From assembly GCF_051020975.1 (NCBI RefSeq), contig NC_135033.1, positions 10,257,501-10,321,500 on the forward strand: a stretch of 64,000 bases of DNA. The letters are read 5' to 3'. The DNA is from Osmia lignaria lignaria (taxonomy: Eukaryota; Arthropoda; Insecta; Hymenoptera; Megachilidae). The position numbers and the translations under genes were made by a program. Positions within the stretch are counted from its first letter, which is position 1; each line of letters opens with the position of its first letter. The notes beneath the pieces are model-generated. The model saw only the letters and a program-made list of their open reading frames with translations, was not told the origin of the DNA and did not search any database. Shown here one piece after another: positions 38,180-48,328 of the stretch.

Positions 38180-39020
38180 CTATGCTTGTTCACCAAGCGG
38201 CATAGATTTGATAATATCAGAATTTCCTGGATCTGTAATAGAAAGGGTACATACTCGGAAATATTTTCCGCAAGCAGTACCCAATTCTATATTATTTCCA
38301 ACATAATGATGTACACCAGTCTTCGCCAGCATAGCATAATATTCTATCTCTGATTTCCTGTTATCAGAAAAAAATAAGAATTTATGAATTTTAAGTTTCC
38401 AATTTCTTATATGTATTGTCTCTGCACTTACAAGCAGAGACGTGAGACTACTCCGTAGAACTCCTACTACAAATAATGTAAATCAATATGAAAATTATAA
38501 AACTTATTTTTCTGACTGATCTTATTTAACACAGATTGATAATTTTCATATTGATTTATAGGTACTGAAGGAGTACTACATCTCAGTCTCACCTTAATGG
38601 AGGAGTGTTATTGGCAATGATGACTAATTTAGCTTTTCCTTGGCGAAGGGATTTCAGTGTCTGCTTGTAGCCTAGGACATATTTTCCTGATTTCATAACC
38701 AGAGCTAGTCTGGTGTTGATACCCTCCTGGGACTTTTTCTGTTTAAACAAAGAAACAAAGAGATTTCATATAAATAAAATCCTAAGTTTATACAAATAGC
38801 AGTCTAACCTCCATAAAGAAAATACTATAAAGATCTTTTTTAAACACAATTTCTTTTGATTTAGAAGTATAAATAAATAAAATGTGTATTGGCACGGGCA
38901 TTTACACGTTATTATATACATGAAAGTAAATAAAAATTACGTTTAATATTGTCTCAAATGAAGACTACCATGTGGCTTTGGAAAAAGTATTTACCTGTTT
39001 CTTTTGGGCAACCATGTTTA
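38180..39020 (-). CDS. RpL30: Ribosomal protein L30 (eL30)
   Basis: Large-subunit ribosomal protein with a kink-turn-binding L7Ae-like fold. Coding exons: 38995-39015, 38593-38738, 38180-38357; 345 nt, 114 aa, with five further 5' UTR bases to 39020. The text LVMKSGKYVLGYKQTL, LVIIANNTPPLRKSEIEYYAML and GTACGKYFRVC is essentially invariant in animals. A noncoding first exon at 39129-39174 with a pyrimidine start is likely. Intron 2 (38358-38592) can fold into a long hairpin that pairs the 5' splice site. In yeast, L30 binds its own pre-mRNA beside the 5' splice site and blocks splicing, so the structure deserves attention. Confidence 0.97.
38442..38592 (-). promoter_or_regulatory. RpL30 intron hairpin covering the 5' splice site
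   Basis: On the minus strand the donor itself, GTGAGACT (38592-38585), is complementary to AGTCTCAC at 38449-38442. Further in, GTAG and ACTCC blocks also pair, separated by a 5x5 purine-rich internal loop that has GA on both strands. The stem closes with a perfect 20-bp helix between 38479-38498 and 38539-38558. The stem therefore buries the splice donor. Pairing is read directly; a regulatory role and any L30 binding are inference. Confidence 0.5.
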
Positions 39021-39128
39021 CTGTTTAATAAAACCTATAACAAAAACAAATAATTATACACAATTAGCAATGCATTTTTATAGTTTTATAAAGAATTAGT
39101 AACAAATATTCAAATATAATTGTAATAC

Positions 39129-39200
39129 CTTCACACCGAGCCTAGTGCCACCGAACACGGCAAATGTAGGAAAGGTTGGTTAAGCTCTTCTACCGGAAGT
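39129..39200 (-). promoter_or_regulatory. RpL30 promoter and 5' UTR exon
   Basis: On the minus strand CCTTTCC (39175-39169) fits the TCT initiator typical of insect ribosomal-protein genes, with a start near 39174. A 46-nt noncoding exon would end at 39129 before a GTATTA donor, and the acceptor is at 39021. An ETS-like CCGGAAGT lies at 39193-39200. Upstream at 39207-39231 there is a TTCGAG hexanucleotide repeat. Confidence 0.55.
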
Positions 39201-39206
39201 TATTCC

Positions 39207-39262
39207 AGTTCGAGTTCGAGTTCGAGTTCGACCTCAAATTCGATTCCGATTTCGATTTCGAG
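39207..39262. repeat. TTCGAG-type simple repeat
   Basis: About four perfect hexamer units (39207-39231) are followed by a degenerate TTCGAT run to 39262, immediately upstream of the RpL30 start. Confidence 0.8.
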
Positions 39263-39280
39263 ATTGCTACGAAACATATT

Positions 39281-39476
39281 TATACCGCAGTTCACCAGAG
39301 TCCATAACTGCGATGTGCAGGTTGGAAGATGGTGGGGGAACGCAGCGAGCTCTCTGCTAATCGCTTTCCACTTCGTTTGGGAGTATCGCCAATCAGGGCG
39401 AAGATGCGTACTGGACATGCGCGAAGAACGAAAACTGGTCTTTTCGCAGTTATGGACTCTGGTGAACTGCGGTATA
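39281..39476. mobile_element. Foldback element with 33-bp inverted repeats
   Basis: The segment 39281-39313 (starting TATACCGCAGTTCACC) is exactly repeated in reverse complement at 39444-39476, with 130 bp between. TA dinucleotides flank the TACCGCAG ends, as expected of a Tc1/mariner-type MITE. The spacer is CpG-richer and includes a CCAAT box (about 39390). It lies in the divergent RpL30-Mpi interval, so it could contribute to either promoter. Confidence 0.65.
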
Positions 39477-40197
39477 TATATTTATTATATTATATCAAAT
39501 AAAAAATAATGATTTCTGTATGATTTATCTAATCATTGGATGTATACAATTTTTTGCTATTAAACTGAATGATAAAATTGTTCCTAATCCTTTATTCATT
39601 ATTCAACTTCTTTTTACCTATAGTTTTATGAATACAACCTTTATGATTGTAATCAAATCTTGTAATTTTGAAATACAATGGAAATTATGAACAGTCGGAT
39701 TTGTCTTATTTATAAAATGAATGAAAGGGCGTAGAATAAAATATGTTTCAGCGTAAAAATGTCTTAGAAAATCAATACGATCAATGAGAAACGCTCAAAA
39801 AAGGAAATGAGAGAGTAAAATCAGAATATTGTTCTGTAAATATGATAACAGATGTGAGCGAAATATTGACGTTATCAAGACACCTGGTAATAATCATATT
39901 TGTACGTATACATTTTGTTTTATCAGCTCTATTGTTTATATAAACTTTATCAAACCGTTCGTTCTTTAACAACGCCGACGTTTGTTATTTATAGGTAATA
40001 TTATAAAAATTTGTAAGCATATGTTTTTATTTTTTATATAATAAAATCAAACGTTTTCACAGGAAACATATGTAATGATAATATTAGAAAATAAAAATTG
40101 ACAAGCAGAAGATTTTTCTTTAAAAACTCATCATTTTTTGCAAAATTAAAGAATTTAATAATGATCAGTGTTATTCTGTTTTAGAAATATTTATAAC
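39477..40197. other. Mpi 5' flank
   Basis: AT-rich, with no coding exon. A splice acceptor (TTCTGTTTTAG, ending near 40184) lies just before the Mpi start codon, so a noncoding first exon probably lies in this stretch. Confidence 0.5.
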
Positions 40198-41681
40198 ATG
40201 GAACTTAAATGTAAAGTACAGACTTATGATTGGGGAAAACATGGTATCGATAGTACAGTTGCAACTTTAATGAAATCTGCCAATTCAGATTTTGTATTAG
40301 ATGAAAAAAAACCATACGCCGAATTATGGATGGGTACACATCCCAATGGTCCTTCATTCATGAAAGACTCAAATATATCTTTAGAGGAATATATAAAACA
40401 AAATAGTGAAGTATTAGGCAGTGATACTCTAAAAATATTTAGCCAACAACTACCATTCCTTTTTAAAGTATTATCTGTGAATAAAGCATTATCGATTCAG
40501 GCACATCCACATAAGGTATATTAAATATTTACTTGTTCTATTTCTGTTCTACAGTGCAATGTTAAATATTGTTACAGGAAAAAGCAATAGAGTTGCATCA
40601 ACAGTATCCTACTATTTACAAAGATGCAAATCATAAACCTGAGCTTGCAATAGCATTAACACCATTTGAGGCTCTCTGTGGTTTCCGTCCAATTAGAGAG
40701 ATAAAAGAGTTTTTAAAAATTCTTCCAGAATTACGTGCTGTGATAGGAGAAGATAAAGTACTTAAATTTATGACAATAGATGAAACTGGTATTAGCAAAG
40801 CTTTGAAAACATGTTTCCATAGTTTAATGACTTGTGATCCTGGTTTGATAGCACTGCAACTTAGAAAATTACTTGATAGATTATCTAATTTAGGTAAATT
40901 ATATTGAGAAATAAATATTTATAATAATAGTAAATGCAATGTTTTAAATTAAAAAAAAAAACTTTTTAGATGAGTCATTAAGACAAACTTTACATGCCAG
41001 TTTACTAGAAAGACTGTACTTAGATTACCCTGCAGATGTAGGATGTTTTGGCATTTATTTTTTTAATTTTGTAACAATGCAGCCTGGTGAGGCTATATAC
41101 CTTGGACCAAATGAACCACATGCATATCTTTCTGGTGGTAAGTTTATTAAGACACATATGTATAATATACTATATTATAAGTTTGAAAAATATGTTTACA
41201 GATTGCATTGAATGTATGGCATGTTCTGACAACGTAGTGCGTTCCGGGTTGACTCAAAAATTAAAAGATGTGCCAACATTAATTGAAATGTTAACATATA
41301 ATTGTGAACCAATTTCTGCAAAAAAATTTCAACCTTCTCGCGAGGACGAATGTACCGAAGTATTTCGTCCTCCTGTATCAGATTTTGCGGTTGCCAAAAT
41401 TACAGTAGGTTCTCTTATTAAAATGTTTTTCATAACTTAGTTATTGATAATGTAAAAATGATAATACATTTTAGATACCTCCTGGAAGATCTTCATATAA
41501 TATAATTCCGAGGAGTACAGCTAGTATTTTAATCATTATAAACGGTAAAGGAGAAATTTCATCGTCGAAAATTCTTTATCGGGGATCTGTTATATTTATT
41601 GCTGCAAATGAAGAAATCGGAATTAAAGTTTTATGCGGTTGTCATCCGATGTTAATGTTTCAAGCATTTGTAAACGTTTAA
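40198..41681 (+). CDS. Mpi: Mannose-6-phosphate isomerase
   Basis: Cytosolic zinc enzyme that interconverts fructose-6-phosphate and mannose-6-phosphate, feeding GDP-mannose and dolichyl-phosphate-mannose synthesis. Exons: 40198-40515, 40578-40893, 40970-41137, 41202-41404, 41475-41681; 1212 nt, 403 aa, phases consistent. Family marks include YAELWMGTHPNGPS, LFKVLSVNKALSIQAHPHK (Gln/His zinc ligands), HKPELAIALTPFEALCGFR (Glu ligand) and GEAIYLGPNEPHAYLSGD (His ligand). The start is the first ATG after the acceptor at about 40184 and gives the expected N-terminal CKVQTYDWGKHG. It is divergent from RpL30 and convergent with TFIIF beta. Confidence 0.97.
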
Positions 41682-42972
41682 GGTAACTTTGGAATATTCA
41701 ATTTATTCCAAGGGTAACTTTAGAGTATTCGGAAGAAAAGGTGTGATAAACGGTAAAATTGCACGCACAAAGTATCATTGCACTTTTTAATGCTTTTTAG
41801 ACTAAAGCTAAAGCTGTTAAATCTTTGATCTTTGAATTTTATCAGTAGTTATAGTTGAAACTAAAGGTTGAAAAATGTTATTTACTATTCTTCGTTTTAA
41901 TAGAATAGAAACATTCCATAGTTTATATCGGATACTAGGAAGTAGAGTTGATGTGTCTATACATCATGTTTCCAATATTAATGCATGAATGTATAAAAAT
42001 TACGAACATGTTTCAGTTATATTGGAAGTGTTTACCAATTACAATTCCTGCCATACACGTATTATAATGCATTTTGACTTTCAGTTAACATTATTGATGT
42101 TAAATAGTATTTGTTTATATTATAAAGAATGATCATTTTCCTTTCTTTAGATTACTATCCTAATTCAGAAAGGTATACCAACTTATACAGTAATATACTT
42201 ATGCATTTCTTGTGTCAAAACATGTATTTTTATATTTGTATTATTTATAATGATACAGAAAAGACACAATTTTATTGTTCATCCCAATGCAGTAACAAAA
42301 TTTAATGTGCAATCAACTCTAGTCACGTTATGTTAACTATTATTATACGTGCAAACAGATTGTATTAAGTCGTGGATTCTCATTTTATGGTACTACATAG
42401 CAAAAGAACGTATAAACTTAAGCCATTTAAATAGCATTTAAAGTTATCATTCCATAATATTTTTATTTATGGAAAACTAGAAACGTTGTTTTTATTTCTA
42501 TTGTATGTAAGATAGTAAACAAGAATAAAAATAATTTTTAAAATATTTTAATGTGTGTAACAACACATAGTGCCTTTTATTTACAGGATTAGAAATAGCT
42601 AAAATTCGTGTAACAACTATTGTACTTTAATAATGCAATGCATCTTTTTTTTTATATATAGAGTATAAACATTTACTTTACAGGATTACAATTTTATTTT
42701 ATGATCTAGCAATTTATATCATAATAAAAAATTTTTAATTGTAGTATAATAGAAATAATTGATTTAATTATTAATCGTGTTTAGTCAAAAAATAGAAGAA
42801 TAATTTAATTACCTTGTTCCCTTCTTAATAAGAACATAAATGTACAATATTTAAAAAATTGTCAAAGTCATGTTTATGTTGCACAGCCTTAAGTTTAAGA
42901 TATTGTATTTTACTTTTAACTTTACTTTAAATAAATGAAAACTAAATAAAAATGATATACGAATACCATGAA
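41682..42972. other. Convergent 3' interval Mpi / TFIIF beta
   Basis: AT-rich 1.3 kb that must hold both 3' UTRs and polyadenylation signals (several AATAAA-type hexamers on each strand). No exon, RNA gene or repeat stands out. Confidence 0.6.
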
Positions 42973-44153
42973 TTAATCGTCGTCTGATTCATCATCTTTT
43001 TTCTGAGCATTTTCGGAAGATTTTTCTTCTTCTTTATAATGCCGGTATTCCGGTTTTAACTCCCACATGTTTCTATGAGGATTTTTTAGATTATAATTAC
43101 AAACCTCATTCAATATTTCTTTTAAGTACACCTAATAAAATGAACAAACTTAGAAGTTGTGTATGTAATTAGATATTTAAAAGTGGATACATGTACTTAC
43201 AATGGGTTGTCTTGTAATTTTCACAAGATCTCTTATGTTATAATACTGGTGTTTCTCAAATGCAGCAAACAACATATCTAATACTGTGTTCTTATCTTCT
43301 CTCATCTTCTTACCCTCAGCCTTCTTCTTTTCTGCATATTCAATCTGCAAGATACATAAACATTAGTGTATGTTAAAATAATGTACTTTAATTTTACAAT
43401 TTCTTAATAAAGTACTCACATTATGTTTGTGATCAGAAACAGGCTTATAATTTTGAACTACCCTATCTAATTGTTGAACCTGTCTCTGTGGCACAGAAGC
43501 TCTCTTAATACTCTGTAGTTTCAACTTCATATAACAATTATCAGCTAAAAATAATGCAAATATATGAATATTATGTTAGATTTTTAAATGTTTTATAATG
43601 AACTCCTTACCATATGGTCTACATTCCAATTTTTGTACAATTCTGCCTTCCATGTAAAGTTTCTCAGTTTCAGGGACAATAGAATCCGAACTACTTGATG
43701 CTAAAGAAAAATCACACTTTTAAAACATTGATTAATCAAATGATTGATGCAACAGTTAATTGTGACTTACGTGTAACATGAGAAAATACACCCAACATTT
43801 GTTTTGTCACTGTTGTAACATCTAATCTATGTTGTTTTGGAATTTCTTCCTCTCCTGGCTCTTTTAATGCTAATACAGCTTCAGATAATCTAAGAGATAC
43901 TTCTGCCTTTTGGCCAGGGTTTCTAATAACATATTCAAACTATAATATATATATTTTCATAAAATTACAGTACTGATACAGACACAAAATTGAAGGAAAC
44001 CTACTTCGTTATTTTTAATTTTCCAACTTCTATATTGCCAGGTGCTTTTTCCCATTTATTTGCTATGTACTTAGGTACTTTGACAAGCCATACACCTCGG
44101 CCGGCATTACTTAAATCTAATTCTTTTTCCGTATGCGGAGCAGTTCCTGACAT
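42973..44153 (-). CDS. TfIIFbeta: General transcription factor IIF subunit 2 (TFIIF beta)
   Basis: Small subunit (RAP30) of TFIIF, which escorts RNA polymerase II to promoters. Exons in transcript order: 44005-44153, 43771-43922, 43611-43700, 43420-43544, 43201-43344, 42973-43131; 819 nt, 272 aa. The N-terminal dimerization part shows ELDLSNAGRGVWLVKVPKYIANKW and NPGQKAEVSL. The C-terminal winged-helix region shows NTVLDMLFAAFEKHQYYNIRDL, ITRQPIVYLKEIL and MWELKPEYRHY. It ends in an acidic ESDDD tail. Exon 2 must start at 43922 (acceptor GTTATTAG) so that the split codon gives K-NPGQK; an acceptor 18 nt upstream would break the frame. It is head-to-head with mRpL41. Confidence 0.96.
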
Positions 44154-45047
44154 AATTACTTTTTTAGAAACGAGGTATGTATCGCAAGATAAATAAAATT
44201 GTACTACGAATAACGCTCGATACGTTTATATTTCGTAAATCTTTGTATGTACAAATATGTATATATTTCACAAAACATATAAATAGAATCAAGTCCTGAT
44301 TATTCTAGTTTAATAAAAAATCATTTAAATAAAGATTGTATCAATTAAAATAATATTTGTTACTTCATAAATTATAAGAATTTATCTACTGTGCTGTAAA
44401 AAAATAATTATATTTTTTTATTCAGTAATGGTTTAGAGCAATGATTATAGATAGTTAAGACAGTATTATGTACTATCAGAAGCAGATGCTGTACGACAGG
44501 AATTTGAACTTAGAATTCAAAATAAATATTATAACTAATTGTTTAATTATCCTATGTTTGTAATACAGAATTGAAATAAATATTAAAACTTTAATACAGT
44601 AAGCATTGTTGCTTATATTTTTAATTTAATTGTATAGCAATAACTTATTGTTTCATGTGATAAGGGTTTTAAGAGGCAATAAAATATTTACATGATATTA
44701 ATAAGTTATTGTTTTTATAGGTTCCTTATTAACTTTTAATAATAATTCATTGAATAATACATTAATTATTATACACTGAAAGCGTATATTCTAATTAATA
44801 TTTTAAGCTTGGTAACCTTTGTGAAGGTATGATGCGTAATACTTTATGTGCTTAATAAGCAATTGAATTATTGAGAATTAATTGTTGATACATAGTAATA
44901 CTTCTAAACTATCAGTACGTAATGTTAATTAAGCGAAATTTATTTTCAAAAATTGAAAATAGATGTATCGTGTATATTCGTTACATACCATAACCTTACT
45001 AACAAATTTTATTTTTATAAAATGTAATTATTTTTGTAGATACTGTA
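44154..45047. other. Divergent promoter interval TFIIF beta / mRpL41
   Basis: 0.9 kb of strongly AT-rich DNA between two housekeeping start codons. A splice acceptor at about 45039 (TTTTTGTAG) just before the mRpL41 ATG implies a noncoding first exon upstream. No TATA box or CCAAT box is convincing. Confidence 0.5.
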
Positions 45048-45621
45048 ATGGCATCCACATGTATGATTATAAGCCGACAAATTTCAACCTCGTCTGTTCG
45101 TCATGGTAAACGAAATTTTCGAATGATACAGATATATAATAAACGAGGTAGTCGACTATTTAAACAAGAGCAAGCTAAAAATCCAGATTCTGATATTCCA
45201 ATTGATAGTAAGTATTTCTAATTGTATCACTGAAATAAAGGTAACCAGCAGTTTATATTTTATTTGAAAAATGTTTTCAGGAAGAGGGACAAGACTAACA
45301 GGGAAAAGAATAGGTAATGAATGGGTTAACATACCAGAAATGATACCAGAGCTTGTTGTTCCGTCTATGAAAAATTTTAATCTAAAGCCATATGTTTCTT
45401 ATAATTGTATGGATGTTAAACAGCGCGAATTCACTGCCAAAGACTTATTCAATTTCGTATATGCTGAAAAAATTAAACAGGATTATAAAAATAACCAATT
45501 AAATAAAGATGGTGAACCATTGAATCCTAGTGAATATGAACAATTAACACCTGAAGAAGCTAGGCTTAGAGCTGAAAAAACTGGCACAGATATCTTTACA
45601 CCTACTAAAGAAGAACCTTGA
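45048..45621 (+). CDS. mRpL41: Mitochondrial ribosomal protein L41
   Basis: Nuclear-encoded protein of the mitochondrial large subunit. Exons 45048-45207 and 45281-45621; 501 nt, 166 aa. The N-terminus is rich in Ser, Arg and Thr with few acids (ISRQISTSSVRHGKRNF), as for a mitochondrial targeting peptide. The family core follows: KRGSRLFK, then NIPEMIPELVVPSMKNFNLKPYVSYN, which matches the VPEFVVPDL..LKPYVSY block of animal L41. The C-terminal half is lysine- and glutamate-rich (YEQLTPEEARLRAEKTG), as in other insects. It is convergent with Sik2, 2.2 kb away. Confidence 0.9.
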
Positions 45622-47827
45622 ATTGTATCAAATATTTATAATGAAAGAAATATAAAGTAAAGCAACAATAGATAGCACCAGTTTTGCAGTCTGCATATGA
45701 TTTTATTCAATATGTTCATACGCGCAATTAATACAGTTGTTGATATTTTTGCGATTTTAAATAATAATTATTTACCATCATACATGACTTCGAGATGATC
45801 ATGTTTCATTTAGTAGAAAATCTTTAATTTGAACTGCAATTTATTTATTGTTATTTGTATTATCCGATTATTGTACAATATTTGTTTAACACGTCACTAT
45901 CTGATAGTAAATAATTACTTTACAAAGTAGTTGCACGCATTGCAGTATATGGCCAACAATAATTCCGTCATGTAATTGTTACAAAAATCATGATTGTTAT
46001 TAATAAAAACAGTTTCGCGAAATTTATTGGTATATATCGTTGAAGTAAATCAATGTTACCCGTTAATAAATAATGTTTATTTAATGCAATTTTGCATTCA
46101 TTGAAAAAAGAATATAGATGATGATGCGCAGCAGTGTTCAAAACCGATTTTCAATTCCTGCGGTATTTTTAATTGGACTGTCTTTTTAAGAACAATTTGC
46201 CGAGACAAGATTATGCTAACTTAACAGCTACTTTTTTTCTCACTTATCAAAAGATTTTTTGAGCGAAGTTTGATTGTTTTGTTGGGTAAAAAATTGCGGA
46301 AAATTTGAATATTAAAGTCGTTGTCAGTTGTGCGCGGCCGGTATTGCTTTCTACTGACTAGACTACCAGAATCTAATATATATTTGCTTTAAAAAGTGCT
46401 GTATTCGTATACAAATGTAAAAACATTTTTTTTTCAGTTCTATGAATTTTTTTCATTACTGATTTTTCCTTTTTTTCTATTTAATAGTATAAGAACTTCA
46501 TGGAATAGAATCGTTCAGTTTTTGAATAAAAGAATTTCCTATAAACAATTAAAATAATTTGTATTTTCTGCAATAAATAAAAATTATACAAAATATCTAA
46601 TTTTTAATACAAACAATTACTACTCGTTTAAGATCATATGTATACAACAATTTTAATTAAACATCTTTGCAGAATGCAGCACTTTTTTATTTCTTTGAAC
46701 AGCAGCTACTAATTATCACTATTTATTGTTTGTATCATTTCTTAGTTCGCTATAACGATCATAATGAAGAGTGGAGTCTAATGAAACATCTGGTTTTGTA
46801 CAACAATATTGGAATAGTTGCCAATAAAAACGTGTAACAAAAAACTTTAACGTAGTTTCTTTCATTTTTTAACTCCACTCTTCGTTTAATTGCATAAAAA
46901 AGCATAAGTGGCACAGTTCTTGCATCTAATTTAAAGTAACATTTCAGCTCTTCTTGCAGAGATTATCATACTTGGATCTCTTGTATTATAATTGCAATAC
47001 CGTGCTTTAAAGTTAGATAATCCATTTTTTTTTTCTATCTGTAACAACATTCTTTTATTTGGTAAGACTCATTTGTTTTAAATGAAAATAAAATTAACAT
47101 TGAAAATGTGAGAAGAAAACATTGTTATTATTTAATGAAGTGTATTCAGGAAGCACACCAAGAACGTTCTTCATTAATTATCATTCATGTATGCACAAGT
47201 ATACATGTTGTACTTCCAATTAAACATATCCATTGTAAAGCAAGACATATGCCACTTGCTCATGAATATAAATTTGGTTGGTGTTTCCTCTTGTTAATTA
47301 TCAGTCTATGATATAATTGGATATTTGACTGATAAAATCAGCCAATCAATAAGGCAGGTGCACATGTTACTACACGACAAAGATTTTTTAATAACAGTAC
47401 ATTTTCGTTATGTATACATATGTATATATTTGATACATGTAACTTTCCTATGAATGAAGTTATATGATTGTATAAATACAAATGACAAGGTATGAATGTT
47501 TTTCAAGCAGACGTTTCAGAAGAAAAGAAGATTATTCAAAAGGAATAAATCTTTGGCATTTAGTAACATGTACCTTCCATTTAATCAAAGATTTTGTGTA
47601 TGAAAGCTAGAGTACCATGGAGGAAATTGTTCTACAAAGAAATGTATACAACATTGTTATTGGATACTTAGAAAATACATATAATAAAATACATAATTAT
47701 ATAAATAAAAATACTGATATGGAAAGACTAGGAAGGCAATACTGCTTATTGTATTTTTTTTTTATGTATCTAATCTAGTCTTTCAGACTCAAAATCTCCA
47801 ATACTAAAATTACAACAAGGTAGATGT
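45622..47827. other. Convergent 3' interval mRpL41 / Sik2
   Basis: AT-rich 2.2 kb, probably including a long Sik2 3' UTR. A 12-bp inverted-repeat pair (GAAGAGTGGAGT at 46766-46777 and its reverse complement at 46872-46883, with looser pairing further in) is the only structure seen. No exon is supported. Confidence 0.55.
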
Positions 47828-48293
47828 TCATTCCATTGGATCTCCAACGTTTTCGAAGATGGTTGAGTGAGGGTTGCTTCCAGTGGGCCATAAAAAGCCA
47901 CCTACACTGCCAGGTGGCAAATATGATGCTCCTCCACTAAGGCCCACCTGATATATTTTCTTCTTTAAATTATTTACATTTTGTATATAATTTTTCTATT
48001 CAATATATATATATCTTTATTATATAAACTATTAAAAAAATAAAATCTAGAAAGCTAAATAACGGAAAAGTGCTACAAATCATATGCATTTTTCAAGCTT
48101 AACATTGTATTGTTTGGGGGCTCTTTCATATTGTAATTGTGCTAATACATGATAAGAGTTTATTTGGAATTGTTGTTGGTGTATCAGTGCATAAACTGGT
48201 GTTATTGTCCTATTGTGTATTTAACAGGCAAAGAAGTAACTATTTAAAATTACATTGCACAGTTATCAAAACAAATTCTTTTAGTTATTTCAG

Positions 48294-48328
<35 letters not shown>

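Noticed and set aside
43922..43941. Alternative acceptor adding FEYVIR to TFIIF beta exon 2
   Set aside because: Joining exon 1 there shifts the frame and hits a stop; the acceptor at 43923 restores the conserved K-NPGQK text.
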